DNA of 46,184 nucleotides from Puniceibacterium antarcticum (GCF_002760615.1 NZ_AWWI01000049.1:1-46184), one strand, 5' to 3'; counted from the stretch's first letter, positions 8,501-16,170 are shown. Translations and numbers: made by a program. The notes: generated from the letters alone by a model not told the origin.

Positions 8501-9375
8501 CCCCCCGCAAGCAGGGGCCGGATGGCCTCCGTCCGAGCGACAAAGAAGGACCCGGCCGGAAATGGGAGCAGGTCGGCTTCCGTTAAGGGGGAGGACTCTG
8601 CCCCAAGAAGCCGCAGCATTTCCTCTGCGACACGCGCGAAATTGCCCCCCCATTTAATCTGCTCGCTAACGCTCGGATGATAGACCGGAAAGGCCAGTCC
8701 AAGGCCGGGGGTATCGGCAAAGAGATTCAGAATCTGGGTGAAATGCGCTTTTGAGTGAAAGAGGTGGTGCCCCAGATGCAGGCCCCAGTCCCGCTTCGCG
8801 GCGGTATGGGCGCTTTTCTTGGAATGGAAATGGACGACAAGGTCATATCCGGCCAGACGCGGCCCAAAGCCGACAACCATCGGGGCGATGTCGCGTCCCC
8901 GGTTGGGCATAAGCTCGACATGAAGGCGCAGGAGACCCGGCAGGCTGCGCAGGGCTGCTTCGCACGGCCCTGCCGCATCCGCCTCGGCGACGCTTACATA
9001 AAGGTCGAAGGGAGCTTCTATCGACGCAAGCCAGATCTGGTACTGAAAGAGCATATCGAGATGGAAAAGATGCAGATGAACGGCCAGCCTGCCCTTAAAC
9101 TGCAGAACAGGGTGCTCCTTCTCTTCAAGGGTAACCGCAGGGCCGCGGTGGCTCGATACGTGTTCGCCCAGGATCTCGAATGACGGCTGCGGTTCTACGT
9201 GGCCTCTGGCTGTCGCGGGACCCTTCGGGCGCCCGATGTGGCGTCCGATGCGGTGCCAGTGTTCTGCCGGACAGAGACCGCTCAGGGCGACGTCGGGGAA
9301 TTGTGCGCCATACCAAGCCGCATCCAGGTCGGGATCAGCGTCAGCCAGAGCAAGGGGTTCAGCTGAATTTTTCAT
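5587..9375 (-). CDS. giant multidomain glycosyltransferase (RgpF / DUF616-like / GT2 / WbsX-like)
   Basis: A 1262-residue protein with four successive glycan-related domains. About 65-370 resembles rhamnan-synthesis protein F (RgpF), with HLFHLDML, MPNRGRDIAP and VVHFHSKKS. About 376-600 resembles the DUF616/TOD1-type glycosyltransferase fold, with ITFFTCATAGYERSLPFE and DCDIAVWIDGN. About 624-870 is a GT2 domain: DVVICVHNSPDDV, VDDGS (658-662), NSD (711-713) and GEENDY (819-824). About 908-1250 resembles WbsX-like transferases: AVGFYLPQFHP, WGPGFSEW, FFYCWANEDWTRAWDG and NAWNEWAEG. There is no signal peptide or membrane segment, so it probably acts at the cytoplasmic face. It likely adds several sugars, rhamnose among them (inference). 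It starts at ATG 9375 without a strong ribosome binding site and is divergent from the 9636 gene. Confidence 0.85.
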   Translation of the reverse strand: MKNSAEPLALADADPDLDAAWYGAQFPDVALSGLCPAEHWHRIGRHIGRPKGPATARGHVEPQPSFEILGEHVSSHRGPAVTLEEKEHPVLQFKGRLAVHLHLFHLDMLFQYQIWLASIEAPFDLYVSVAEADAAGPCEAALRSLPGLLRLHVELMPNRGRDIAPMVVGFGPRLAGYDLVVHFHSKKSAHTAAKRDWGLHLGHHLFHSKAHFTQILNLFADTPGLGLAFPVYHPSVSEQIKWGGNFARVAEEMLRLLGAESSPLTEADLLPFPAGSFFVARTEAIRPLLAGGFTLSEFEAEEGQVDGTLAHAIERMLPLATARRGFTFRQIRAEKPHSLSRSYLNGPRYTSDCLRRLETGEMAHVPSVLNPALAGLRITFFTCATAGYERSLPFESLVDGARYVFFTDTPGSSPSAQWDLRPLAVQGADQIRTARRHKTQPHLVLEDCDIAVWIDGNIAATGDLTPLIVQTLGAGAAFGVVPHPYRANVAEELSALIHNRMDDPGLMRAQQARYVTEGFPDDGGLTETNFMVMDLRRPETRQALDIWWSEIKGNSRRDQLSFDYACWKAGAAKTSLIDTGLSVRADPRFAYLDHGGTRHAHLDPLRELGESLPGQLIPDSDQLRVDVVICVHNSPDDVARCLHSARLARDGRTRMLIVDDGSAPATRRVIARHLVSCPSDILIRHDIALGYTRSANAGLKASCADYVILLNSDTIVPSGWVRALVTAGEADPDVGIVGPLSNAATWQSVPLAKDSRGDFALNALPEGVSLAEAARLCERIPAAAVYQSPIVNGFCFAIKRRVIDGIGYFDEEAFPQGYGEENDYCLRLSDIGMTCGITLSTYVYHAKSKSFSHERRLVLSQSGWESLVRKHGAERLSSAVRELQDHPALGLARSWFPALTCRHEPRAQAVGFYLPQFHPLAVNDRAWGPGFSEWRNVVKAGPRYNGHPQPRLPGELGYYDLRTAETLAAQGQLAQEFGLAAMAVYYYRFGSERLMGAVTDRLLSMPEGGPNFFYCWANEDWTRAWDGKTHEAILRQDYSTDTLSLFAQDLIEASADSRYFRIGDKPVVMIYQLNKLPDAPGTIHFLRERLRKSLGLEMVLGTTWNPDFRPEWEELVDFVAQFPPHRTPRRSERRLLARESLAGASEACGDFFESYDQVSVQSLEAVDSFPKLAPGICPDWDNSPRRARQANILVGSTPGKFEDWTRQAALHAIRKHRDGQLPAPLVFVNAWNEWAEGAVLEPTEKDGRAYLAALRRGLFASG

Positions 9376-9489
9376 TTGGAAATATGCTCATGTCATGGGA
9401 CAGAAATGACCTGAATGTCTGCTTTGTCGACAGTTCGCAGCGGCTGCCAGGGGCGGGTTCGTATTTTCCAGAGATTAGGAATTATCTGG

Positions 9490-9504
9490 TTAACGGGAGA
9501 TTAA
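9490..9504. promoter_or_regulatory. perfect CtrA-type box TTAA-N7-TTAA
   Basis: TTAA CGGGAGA TTAA lies in the 260-bp divergent region between the giant glycosyltransferase (start 9375) and the sulfotransferase gene (start 9636). It matches the full consensus of the alphaproteobacterial response regulator CtrA. Two further TTAACGGG/CTAACGGG half-site-like copies follow at 9516-9523 and 9553-9560. The direction of any effect cannot be read from the sequence. Confidence 0.5.
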
Positions 9505-9635
9505 GAAACATCTGCTTAACGGGCTTGGTGAAGCCAATGTGGTCAGAAGAGCCTAACGGGATTGAAGATTTCAATCTGTCTCGTGCTGATCGGGCACAGA
9601 GCCTGCAACAGGGCGTGACAAGGAGTGACAGGGTA

Positions 9636-11177
9636 ATGGCCAAGACCCCAAAGAGACCCGCCGCGAAACAGGACAAGCGCCGCGTCGCCGTCGTCATCCT
9701 CGGGATGCATCGCTCCGGAACCTCGGCGCTCGGGGGGGTTCTGGCGCAGCTCGGCTGTGATCTGCCTGCAACGCTCATGTCCGCACATGAGACAAACCCC
9801 AAGGGCTTTTTTGAATCCGCCGCGATCTGCCAACTCAATGACGACATCCTGGCTTCGGGCGGATCAGGGTGGAGTGACTGGCAGCCGTTCAACCCGACCT
9901 GGTTTGACTCACCGCGCGCCGAGGAATTTGCCGCACCCGCAGCCGAACTGGTCCACGGCGAATTCGCCAAATCCCATCTTTTCGTGATGAAGGATCCGCG
10001 CATCTGCCGCCTTCTGCCCTTTTGGACGGGGGTGCTTGAGGCGGAAGATGTCCGTCCGGTCGTCGTTCATATCCACCGCAACCCGCTTGACGTGGCAAAC
10101 TCTCTGCGCACACGGGACGGGATGGAAGAGGACCTTGCCCAGCTCATATGGCTGCGCCATGTTCTAAGCGCCGAGCGCGACAGCCGCGGGTTGCCGCGCA
10201 GCTTTCTCTCCTATGACCAGCTGATGCAGAACTGGGCCGGGCTGACAGACCGCATCGCCCGCGACCTCGGGTTGGGATGGCCACGGCTTTCAGCCCGTGC
10301 GGCTGCGGATATCGGCGCCTTTCTCATGCCCGCGCTGCGCCATCATCTGCGGCCAAAAGAACAGCTTCTTGAAAACCCCTTCGCCTCCGAATGGATCCGC
10401 AAGACCTATGCCATTCTGCAGGAATGGGCCGAGGGGGGCGAAAACAGCGCCGACTATCCCAGGCTTGACCAGATCGCGCGGGAATTTGACCACAGCGCGC
10501 CGACCTTTGCCCAGCTGATCGAGACCGGACGTGCCGCGATCAGGACGGTCGGCAAAGCCGAAACCCAGCTTGCCGAGGTAAGGACCGAACTGGGCGCGTG
10601 TCAGAAGGCGCTGGACGACGGGCAGCAGGCGCATGCGGCCCTGACCGAGGAGAAGACGCAGCTTGAAGAGGCGGCCCGTAGAGCAGAGGCGGCGCACCTT
10701 GAGGAAGCCGAGGCTCTAGCCCGGGCCAGCCAGGAGGTCCGGGTACAGCACAACACGATCTCCGAACTGCAGAGCGCGCTTGCACAGCGTCAGCTTGAGG
10801 CCGAAGACTGGATGTCCGCCGCGCGCGCGGCGCAGGCAGCACTGGAAGAGCAGCAGCAAGCGGCGCAGGCAGCACTGGAAGAACAGCAGCAGGCGGCGCA
10901 GGCCCAGAGCGAAAAAGCCCTGGCGCGCAACCGCACCGCCGAGGCCAGCGTCACGCGCCTAACCACGGAAATCGCAGCCTTGTCCAAGATCCTCGTCGCG
11001 GTCGAGAACCGCGAGGCACAGCAGAAAGCCGCCCTTCAGCGCGACCGCGACACGCAGATGGCCGAGGCCGAGGCGGCACGCATCGCATGTGACGCGCTTC
11101 TTGCCAGCACCTCGTGGCGGGTGACTGCACCGCTGCGCCGGATCAGCCGGTGGCTCAGGCCATCCGGGTTTGGTTGA
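9636..11177 (+). CDS. sulfotransferase domain with C-terminal coiled coil
   Basis: 513 residues from ATG 9636, preceded by AAGGAGTGACAGGGTA. The frame is open further upstream, but that part overlaps the divergent gene and looks non-coding. Residues ~15-280 form a sulfotransferase-like domain: the P-loop ILGMHRSGTSALGG (21-34) is a good PAPS 5'-phosphosulfate loop, and VVHIHRNPLDVANSLRTRDG resembles the 3'-phosphate site. Residues ~290-480 are a long Ala/Glu/Gln-rich coiled coil containing an 11-residue tandem repeat. The last ~25 residues (STSWRVTAPLRRISRWLR) match the tail often seen on glycosyltransferases of polysaccharide clusters. It probably sulfates sugars in the nascent polysaccharide, with the coiled coil mediating assembly (inference). 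Confidence 0.75.
   Translation: MAKTPKRPAAKQDKRRVAVVILGMHRSGTSALGGVLAQLGCDLPATLMSAHETNPKGFFESAAICQLNDDILASGGSGWSDWQPFNPTWFDSPRAEEFAAPAAELVHGEFAKSHLFVMKDPRICRLLPFWTGVLEAEDVRPVVVHIHRNPLDVANSLRTRDGMEEDLAQLIWLRHVLSAERDSRGLPRSFLSYDQLMQNWAGLTDRIARDLGLGWPRLSARAAADIGAFLMPALRHHLRPKEQLLENPFASEWIRKTYAILQEWAEGGENSADYPRLDQIAREFDHSAPTFAQLIETGRAAIRTVGKAETQLAEVRTELGACQKALDDGQQAHAALTEEKTQLEEAARRAEAAHLEEAEALARASQEVRVQHNTISELQSALAQRQLEAEDWMSAARAAQAALEEQQQAAQAALEEQQQAAQAQSEKALARNRTAEASVTRLTTEIAALSKILVAVENREAQQKAALQRDRDTQMAEAEAARIACDALLASTSWRVTAPLRRISRWLRPSGFG
10827..10904 (+). repeat. 33-bp in-frame tandem repeat, 2.4 copies
   Basis: Two consecutive 33-bp units (10827-10859 and 10860-10892) plus 12 bp of a third encode AAQAALEEQQQ repeats within the coiled coil of the sulfotransferase-like protein. 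The units differ by two synonymous changes by eye. Length variation here would change the coiled coil by whole turns without breaking the frame. Confidence 0.9.
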
Positions 11178-11219
11178 ACTGAGGTGGTGATGCCCGGCCT
11201 ATCCCTCCCTCGCCCTGAA

Positions 11220-12611
11220 CTAGCGGCTCAGCAAGTCGCGCAGCACATCCAGACCCTTGTCCAGCGTCGCAAATGCCGAAGTCTGATCTTCGCCCTCGAC
11301 ATAGAGCCGCAGTTCCGGTGCGTTGCCCGAGGGGCGGATATGGATCACCATGCCCGTCTCAGAGGTCAGGCGCATCCCGTCAGTCTGGTCCAGCTCCACT
11401 GCGCGCCCGAGATTCAGGCGCCCCAGCAGATCGTCCTGCACCGCACTGTCACCAGAGAGCCGCGCGACCAGATCGCGCGACCGCTCGAGCGGCACGTTTT
11501 CCAGCCGGTCGGCGGCAGTGAAGCGCGCCGGTTCCAGCGCCACACGGGCGGCAAGGTCGATCCCGTCACCAGCCCGCGCGGCGTAAAGCGCGCCCAGAAT
11601 GGGCAACATGCTGTCGCGGGTCATCAGCATCGGCAGCGTCCCGGCGGGACCCGCAGCATCATAGCCCAGAAGGAATCCGCCATTCGCCTCGTAACCGACA
11701 ACCTGTGTCCCGGCCTTGTCCTCCATCGCGGCGATCACGAAGGGAGAGCCGATGCGGGTGCGGATCACCTCGGCAAAACGCCCGCCCAAATCGACTCCGC
11801 TGTTCGAGGAGACCGGGGTGACAACCACTTCTGCCCCCAGCAGCACCGCCGTGATCTGGCCCAGAACATCCCCCACCACCACGCGGCCCGTGGCATCGCT
11901 GACCAGCGGGCGGTCGGAATCGCCATCGGTAGAGACAATGGCATCGACGTCGTGTTCGACCGACCAGGCGCGCAGTTGCGCGCGGGTGGCAGCATCCACT
12001 GCCTCGGTATCGACGGGGATGAAGATGTCGGACCGGCCAAGCTCAATCACCTCAGCGCCGACCCCCTGCAGGATCTCGATCATCAGATCGCGGCCCACGG
12101 CCGAATGGGAATAGACACCGACCCGCGCGCCACGCAGCGCGTCGGCACCAAAGGCACTGAGGAACCGATCACGGTAGCGGGCCGTGGCTTCGGTACCTTC
12201 GCTTTCTTCGGCACTCAGACCCCAGGCAGGCTGGCCCAGGGCGCCCAGAATCGCTGTCTCATCGGTCTTGGTGATCTCGCCCCTGCTGGTATAGAACTTG
12301 AGACCGTTGCGATCGGCGGGGATGTGGCTACCGGTCACCATCAGCGCCCCGGCCCCAGCCTTCAGCGCTGCCAGAGCCAACGCGGGTGTGGGCAGCGCGC
12401 CGCAAAACACGACGTCTACCCCCGCATCCAGCGCGGTCGCGCGGGCCACTGCCGCCAGAGCGGGAGAGCTGTCGCGCAGGTCATGGCCTACATAAAGCGT
12501 GCCCCCAACATCACAGACCGACAGAAAGGCGCGCAGATGGTCGGTCACGATCTGATCGGTCAGTTCCACAACAAGACCCCGCAGACCGCTGGTTCCGAAT
12601 TTGGCGGACAT
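11220..12611 (-). CDS. phosphomannomutase / phosphoglucomutase family
   Basis: 463 residues from ATG 12611, with AGGAGG about 8 bases upstream. The frame is open to 13388, but that extension is an artefact over the divergent gene. It interconverts hexose-6-phosphate and hexose-1-phosphate through a phosphoserine. All four alpha-D-phosphohexomutase signatures are visible: phosphoserine loop TGSHIPADRNGLK (93-105, Ser95), metal loop DGDSDRP (229-235), sugar-binding GYEANGGF (306-313) and phosphate-binding RPSGNAPELRLY (426-437). The Glu-Ala-Asn-Gly sugar loop fits mannose or glucose substrates, not glucosamine. With ManC at 24752 it would supply GDP-mannose, or glucose-1-phosphate for RmlA. Substrate preference cannot be decided from the sequence. 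Confidence 0.88.
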   Translation of the reverse strand: MSAKFGTSGLRGLVVELTDQIVTDHLRAFLSVCDVGGTLYVGHDLRDSSPALAAVARATALDAGVDVVFCGALPTPALALAALKAGAGALMVTGSHIPADRNGLKFYTSRGEITKTDETAILGALGQPAWGLSAEESEGTEATARYRDRFLSAFGADALRGARVGVYSHSAVGRDLMIEILQGVGAEVIELGRSDIFIPVDTEAVDAATRAQLRAWSVEHDVDAIVSTDGDSDRPLVSDATGRVVVGDVLGQITAVLLGAEVVVTPVSSNSGVDLGGRFAEVIRTRIGSPFVIAAMEDKAGTQVVGYEANGGFLLGYDAAGPAGTLPMLMTRDSMLPILGALYAARAGDGIDLAARVALEPARFTAADRLENVPLERSRDLVARLSGDSAVQDDLLGRLNLGRAVELDQTDGMRLTSETGMVIHIRPSGNAPELRLYVEGEDQTSAFATLDKGLDVLRDLLSR

Positions 12612-12937
12612 AAGGAAGGCCTCCTGGCTTTGAAAAATGCATTTTATGGCATTGCCGTAATATGGCTGCCGGTTTTCACGCCCCCTGTGACGGGTCACCG
12701 CGGATTTATGCGGACAGTAGACCGCGGTGTTCAGAGCCAAAAGACCTCTGTTGACGGTCCGGACGAAGGCTTTGCCATATGCCAAAGCCGTCAAAGACGG
12801 AGGAAACTCCCATATCCGATGTTCTTCTCGCCGGAAGGCCGGGGCCGGGACTTTGCGGCCGGAGATAGGGTGATAGGCCAGCGGGATATGCGGATACTGA
12901 GCTCCTACTGGATGCAGGGCGAAAAACAGGACATGCC
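12612..12937. promoter_or_regulatory. divergent intergenic region with two palindromes
   Basis: 326 bp between the phosphohexomutase (-) and the glycosyltransferase (+). It contains a near-perfect 22-bp palindrome, GGCTTTGCCATATGCCAAAGCC (12768-12789; one of 11 base pairs unmatched), and a perfect 12-bp palindrome, AAAATGCATTTT (12634-12645), just upstream of the mutase ribosome binding site. Both are operator-like. I cannot place -35/-10 boxes with confidence and see no gene here. Confidence 0.4.
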
Positions 12938-15274
12938 ATGACCCAGACCAAACCGCCGCTGATCCTGATCGTAATGGCCGTCTACCGGCCGCAACCGGCG
13001 CATCTGCGCGCGCAGCTGGCCTCGATCGCAGCACAGAGCCATAGAGCCCGTCATCTGGTGGCGGTGATTGCCGACATGCTCTCCGGCGATCTGGTGCGCG
13101 ACCTTGCGGCAGAGCTAGATCTGCCCTGCACCTGCCTGGAAAGCGACACAGATCTCGATGCGGTGCGCGCGGTTGAGGCGGGGCTGGTTCAGGCGCTGGA
13201 CCTGATCCCGGTCCTGACCGCGCCCAGCGATCCTGAACCGCTGATCGCCTTGTCGGATCAGGATGACATCTGGCAGGATGACCGGCTGGCGCGCGGCGTG
13301 GCCGCGCTGTCGAACAAGGGCCTGCAACTGGTGCATTCGGATGCGCGACTGGTGGGGCCGGATGGCTGTGCTGTCTGGCATGCTTCAATGTTCCGGTTTG
13401 AGCGGCGCCATCGCCATCCTAGTCTGCGCGGGCTGCTTTATCGCAACAACATCACCGGCATGACGCTGACCATGCGGGCGCGGGTGGCGCGGGTAGCCCT
13501 GCCTTTTCCGCCGCAGTCCGGCGTGCATTATTATCACGACCTCTGGCTGGGGCTGATCGCTGCGGCCACCGGCGGTGTCGGACTGATCGATGCGAAACTT
13601 GTCGACTACCGCCAGCACGGCACCAATGCCGTTGGCGCTGTGGACCGCCAGAAGGGCTGGCTGCGCGCAGGCAAACGCGCCCTGCCCGATGGCATGTGGA
13701 TCCGCCACGAGGCTGCGGCCTATGCGCTGGCACGCTACCTGGCACACTCCGCTCGAAACCGGATCTCGGATGCGGTAGGGGACGGACGGCTGCCCGCCGG
13801 GGATGCACATCCCGACCCTCTGCGGCCCTATCTGCGCCGCACGTGCGGGATGGGCCAGCATGTCCGCGACAGCGCGAAACTGGCCTTCACGGGCCATCTG
13901 GCGCTGGCGCGCATCGCCGCGGGATTTGCAGTGGTGGCTCTGGGCCGCACCCTTTGGACCCTGCGCGAGGCGCTGGGACCGGGGCTGGACAAGGCGATCA
14001 GCGCTTTCGATACCCGGCTCTATTCGATGTCTCCCGGCCTTTTCCCGAAACCGGCGCGGGACGCCATCGAACAAACCCTGAAGCCACTGGATCACGACAC
14101 GCTGATCGATCTGCGCAAGATCTCCCGCTGGCAGCCCCTCTTCGACGCCCCTGCCCCGGCGCTGACCGTGCTGGTGCCAACGCTGAACCCGACCGAGATC
14201 TTCGCGGGCATCGTCACGGCGCTCGATATCGGGCTGGGGCTGGCGGCGCGCGGGTTCCGAGTGCGCTTTGTCGCGACCGACCTGCCGGTCTCTTCCGTCG
14301 CCGTTTCGCGCAGCTTTGTGCTGAAGCGCTTACCGGGGATCACCCCCGAGGCTGCGGCGCGCATCTCGCTCCACTGCGGCGTACAGGGCCGCACGCTATC
14401 GGCGCACCGGGACGATGTCTTTCTCTCCACCGCCTGGTGGAGTGCGCATCTGGCCGATACGCTGATCCGTGAGCATGGCTACACGCAGGAACGGTTCGTC
14501 TATATCCTCCAGGATTTCGAGCCGAATTTCTACGCCTGGGGACCGGAATATGCCGATGCTATGGCCAGCTACGGATTCGATTTTGAACCGGTGTTCAACA
14601 CCACCCTGCTGCGGGATTACTTTGCGCGTCAGGGCTTTGGCTTTGCCACACCGGACAGGCTGGCGTTTCACCCGGCCATCGACATCGCGCGGTATGCAGC
14701 CGGCGTGCGGCGCGAAACAATCGGCCCGCGCCGCCTGGTGCTGTATGGCCGTCCCGAAGTGGCGCGCAACATGTATACCACCGGGATCGAGGCACTGTCG
14801 CTGTTTATCACAGCCGAAGGTCTGGGCGCGCAGGACATCACCCCCGTCTCGATCGGGCTGCACCACGATCCGGTGCGCCTGCCCGGCGGCGTGCTCCTGG
14901 AAAGTCTGGGCAAACTGCCTTGGGAGGCTTATCCCGGCTATCTGCTAGGCACCGATCTGGGTCTGTCGCTGATGTATTCGCCCCATCCCAGCCATCCGCC
15001 AATAGAAATGGCGGCGTCGGGCGTGCGCGTGGTGACCAACCATTTCCCCCAAAAGGATCTAAGCTTGCTCAGCCCCGCGATCTTGTCTGCAAAGCCCACC
15101 GCCCGAGCTCTGGCGGCAGCGCTGTCGCAGGCTTGGCACAGCGACCCTGTCACGGCTGCCGAACGCGCCATTGACCTTACCTCCATGGGCCTGCCGCTAG
15201 AGGAAATGGTGGACCGTCTGGCAGAACGGCTGACAAGGCTTATGAGAACCGAAGCCCCTGACAATCTGAGGTAG
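12938..15274 (+). CDS. bifunctional glycosyltransferase: GT2 plus WsaF-like rhamnosyltransferase
   Basis: 778 residues, ATG 12938 preceded by CAGGACATGCC. Residues ~8-250 are a GT2 domain of the rhamnosyltransferase type: LIVMAVYRPQPAHLRAQL at the nucleotide-binding strand, LSDQDDIW (105-112) as the metal-binding DxD-like motif, and HYYHDLW (197-203). Residues ~400-765 resemble WsaF/RgpA-type enzymes: LTVLVPTLNP, ILQDFEPNFYAWGPEYADA, a VLYGRPEVARNMY strand, and SLMYSPHPSHPPIEMAASG with the donor-binding Glu. WsaF of Geobacillus is a beta-1,2-rhamnosyltransferase using dTDP-L-rhamnose, which the rml operon here would supply. No membrane segments are seen. The two domains probably add consecutive rhamnoses (inference). 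Confidence 0.82.
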   Translation: MTQTKPPLILIVMAVYRPQPAHLRAQLASIAAQSHRARHLVAVIADMLSGDLVRDLAAELDLPCTCLESDTDLDAVRAVEAGLVQALDLIPVLTAPSDPEPLIALSDQDDIWQDDRLARGVAALSNKGLQLVHSDARLVGPDGCAVWHASMFRFERRHRHPSLRGLLYRNNITGMTLTMRARVARVALPFPPQSGVHYYHDLWLGLIAAATGGVGLIDAKLVDYRQHGTNAVGAVDRQKGWLRAGKRALPDGMWIRHEAAAYALARYLAHSARNRISDAVGDGRLPAGDAHPDPLRPYLRRTCGMGQHVRDSAKLAFTGHLALARIAAGFAVVALGRTLWTLREALGPGLDKAISAFDTRLYSMSPGLFPKPARDAIEQTLKPLDHDTLIDLRKISRWQPLFDAPAPALTVLVPTLNPTEIFAGIVTALDIGLGLAARGFRVRFVATDLPVSSVAVSRSFVLKRLPGITPEAAARISLHCGVQGRTLSAHRDDVFLSTAWWSAHLADTLIREHGYTQERFVYILQDFEPNFYAWGPEYADAMASYGFDFEPVFNTTLLRDYFARQGFGFATPDRLAFHPAIDIARYAAGVRRETIGPRRLVLYGRPEVARNMYTTGIEALSLFITAEGLGAQDITPVSIGLHHDPVRLPGGVLLESLGKLPWEAYPGYLLGTDLGLSLMYSPHPSHPPIEMAASGVRVVTNHFPQKDLSLLSPAILSAKPTARALAAALSQAWHSDPVTAAERAIDLTSMGLPLEEMVDRLAERLTRLMRTEAPDNLR

Positions 15275-15337
15275 AGTACCCTGAAGCAGACACCGCAGCG
15301 TTGAGATTTTAGGTGTTTCGGGTTTTATATGAGACAA

Positions 15338-15411
15338 AGAGCATATGATTTCGCGTTCAATCAAGGGCAGTGACCCATACCCGGTGTTTCACCATAAAAT
15401 CAAAATGCTCT
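15338..15411. repeat. inverted-repeat-bounded segment (MITE-like or terminator)
   Basis: The convergent gap between 15274 and 15464 contains AGAGCATATGATT (15338-15350) and, inverted at 15398-15411, AGAGCATTTTGATT, about 47 bp apart. GGTGTTTC also occurs twice nearby (15312 and 15383). This could be a small non-autonomous IS relic or a weak bidirectional terminator. No U-tract is adjacent to a strong stem. Confidence 0.3.
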
Positions 15412-15463
15412 AACAGCCTTTCCCCAGCCCCATACGGGTCTTGAAAAAGAAAGGAGGCCGGTG

Positions 15464-16150
15464 TCATCGTCCCGACGCGACGCTGTCCGGATGGGGCTGG
15501 CGCATCAGCTCCTGATAAAATGCGATGCCCGCACCCACATCGTCAAAGACCTCCAGCAGACCGGTTTCTAGCACGCAGACCTTGTCGCACATGCGCGAGA
15601 CCTCACCCAGTGAGTGGGTGATCATGATGGAGCCGCTGGTACGCATGCGTTCCCTGAACAACGCCTCGCTCTTGGACTTGAAGACGGCATCGCCCACCGC
15701 CATCACCTCGTCCACCAGATAGGTATCAAAGTGCAACCCCATAGACACGCCAAAAGCCAGGCGCGACAGCATCCCAGAGGAATAGGTCCGAATCGGCAGG
15801 TTAAAATGCTGCCCCAGTTCGGCAAAATCTGCGACAAAATCGGCCAGTTCATCCGTGTCCACGCCATAGACCCGAGCGATGAACCGGGTGTTCTGCAAAC
15901 CTGTCATGTCCCCATTGAAGGATCCCGAAAACCCTACCGGCCAAGAGATTGTTCCAGTCGAGCGGACCTCGCCGCTGTCGGGTTCCATCGCACCGGACAA
16001 CATGCGCATCAGGGTCGATTTGCCGGCGCCATTGCGCCCCAGGATCGCGACCGAGGCACCGGTTGGAAAAACCGCGTTGATATTCTGGGCCACCACCTTA
16101 CGCCGCCCGTTCAGCACAAAGGTCTTGCACAGGTTGCGCATCTCGATCAT
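15464..16150 (-). CDS. kpsT: capsule polysaccharide ABC transporter, ATP-binding protein
   Basis: 228 residues, the usual size for KpsT/BexA/CtrD. Walker A GRNGAGKST (38-46), signature YSSGMLSRL (123-131), Walker B TYLVDE (143-148) and the switch His in ITHSLGEV are present. The short ATPase without a C-terminal carbohydrate-binding domain fits the Kps group and not O-antigen Wzt. It powers export of lipid-linked polysaccharide through KpsM at the inner membrane. ATG 16150 is preceded by GGGAGAC and lies 20 bp after kpsE, so the two form an operon. kpsM is the divergent neighbour. Confidence 0.92.
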   Translation of the reverse strand: MIEMRNLCKTFVLNGRRKVVAQNINAVFPTGASVAILGRNGAGKSTLMRMLSGAMEPDSGEVRSTGTISWPVGFSGSFNGDMTGLQNTRFIARVYGVDTDELADFVADFAELGQHFNLPIRTYSSGMLSRLAFGVSMGLHFDTYLVDEVMAVGDAVFKSKSEALFRERMRTSGSIMITHSLGEVSRMCDKVCVLETGLLEVFDDVGAGIAFYQELMRQPHPDSVASGR

Positions 16151-16170
16151 CTGCCCGTCTCCCTAGCCGA

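Noticed and set aside
7135-8586. 483-codon plus-strand ORF opposite the giant glycosyltransferase
   Set aside because: Antisense shadow rich in Arg, His and Gln; the minus frame has clear domains throughout.
9180-9635. N-terminal extension of the sulfotransferase frame
   Set aside because: Its first part overlaps the divergent gene and the rest covers the promoter region; ATG 9636 precedes the conserved P-loop and has AAGGAG upstream.
11184-12941. 585-codon plus-strand ORF opposite the phosphohexomutase
   Set aside because: The minus strand carries all four phosphohexomutase signatures; the plus frame is a GC-rich antisense shadow without family-like sequence.
12612-13388. N-terminal extension of the mutase frame to 13388
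   Set aside because: It overlaps the divergent glycosyltransferase, is Pro/Arg/Ala-rich, and ATG 12611 has a good ribosome binding site.
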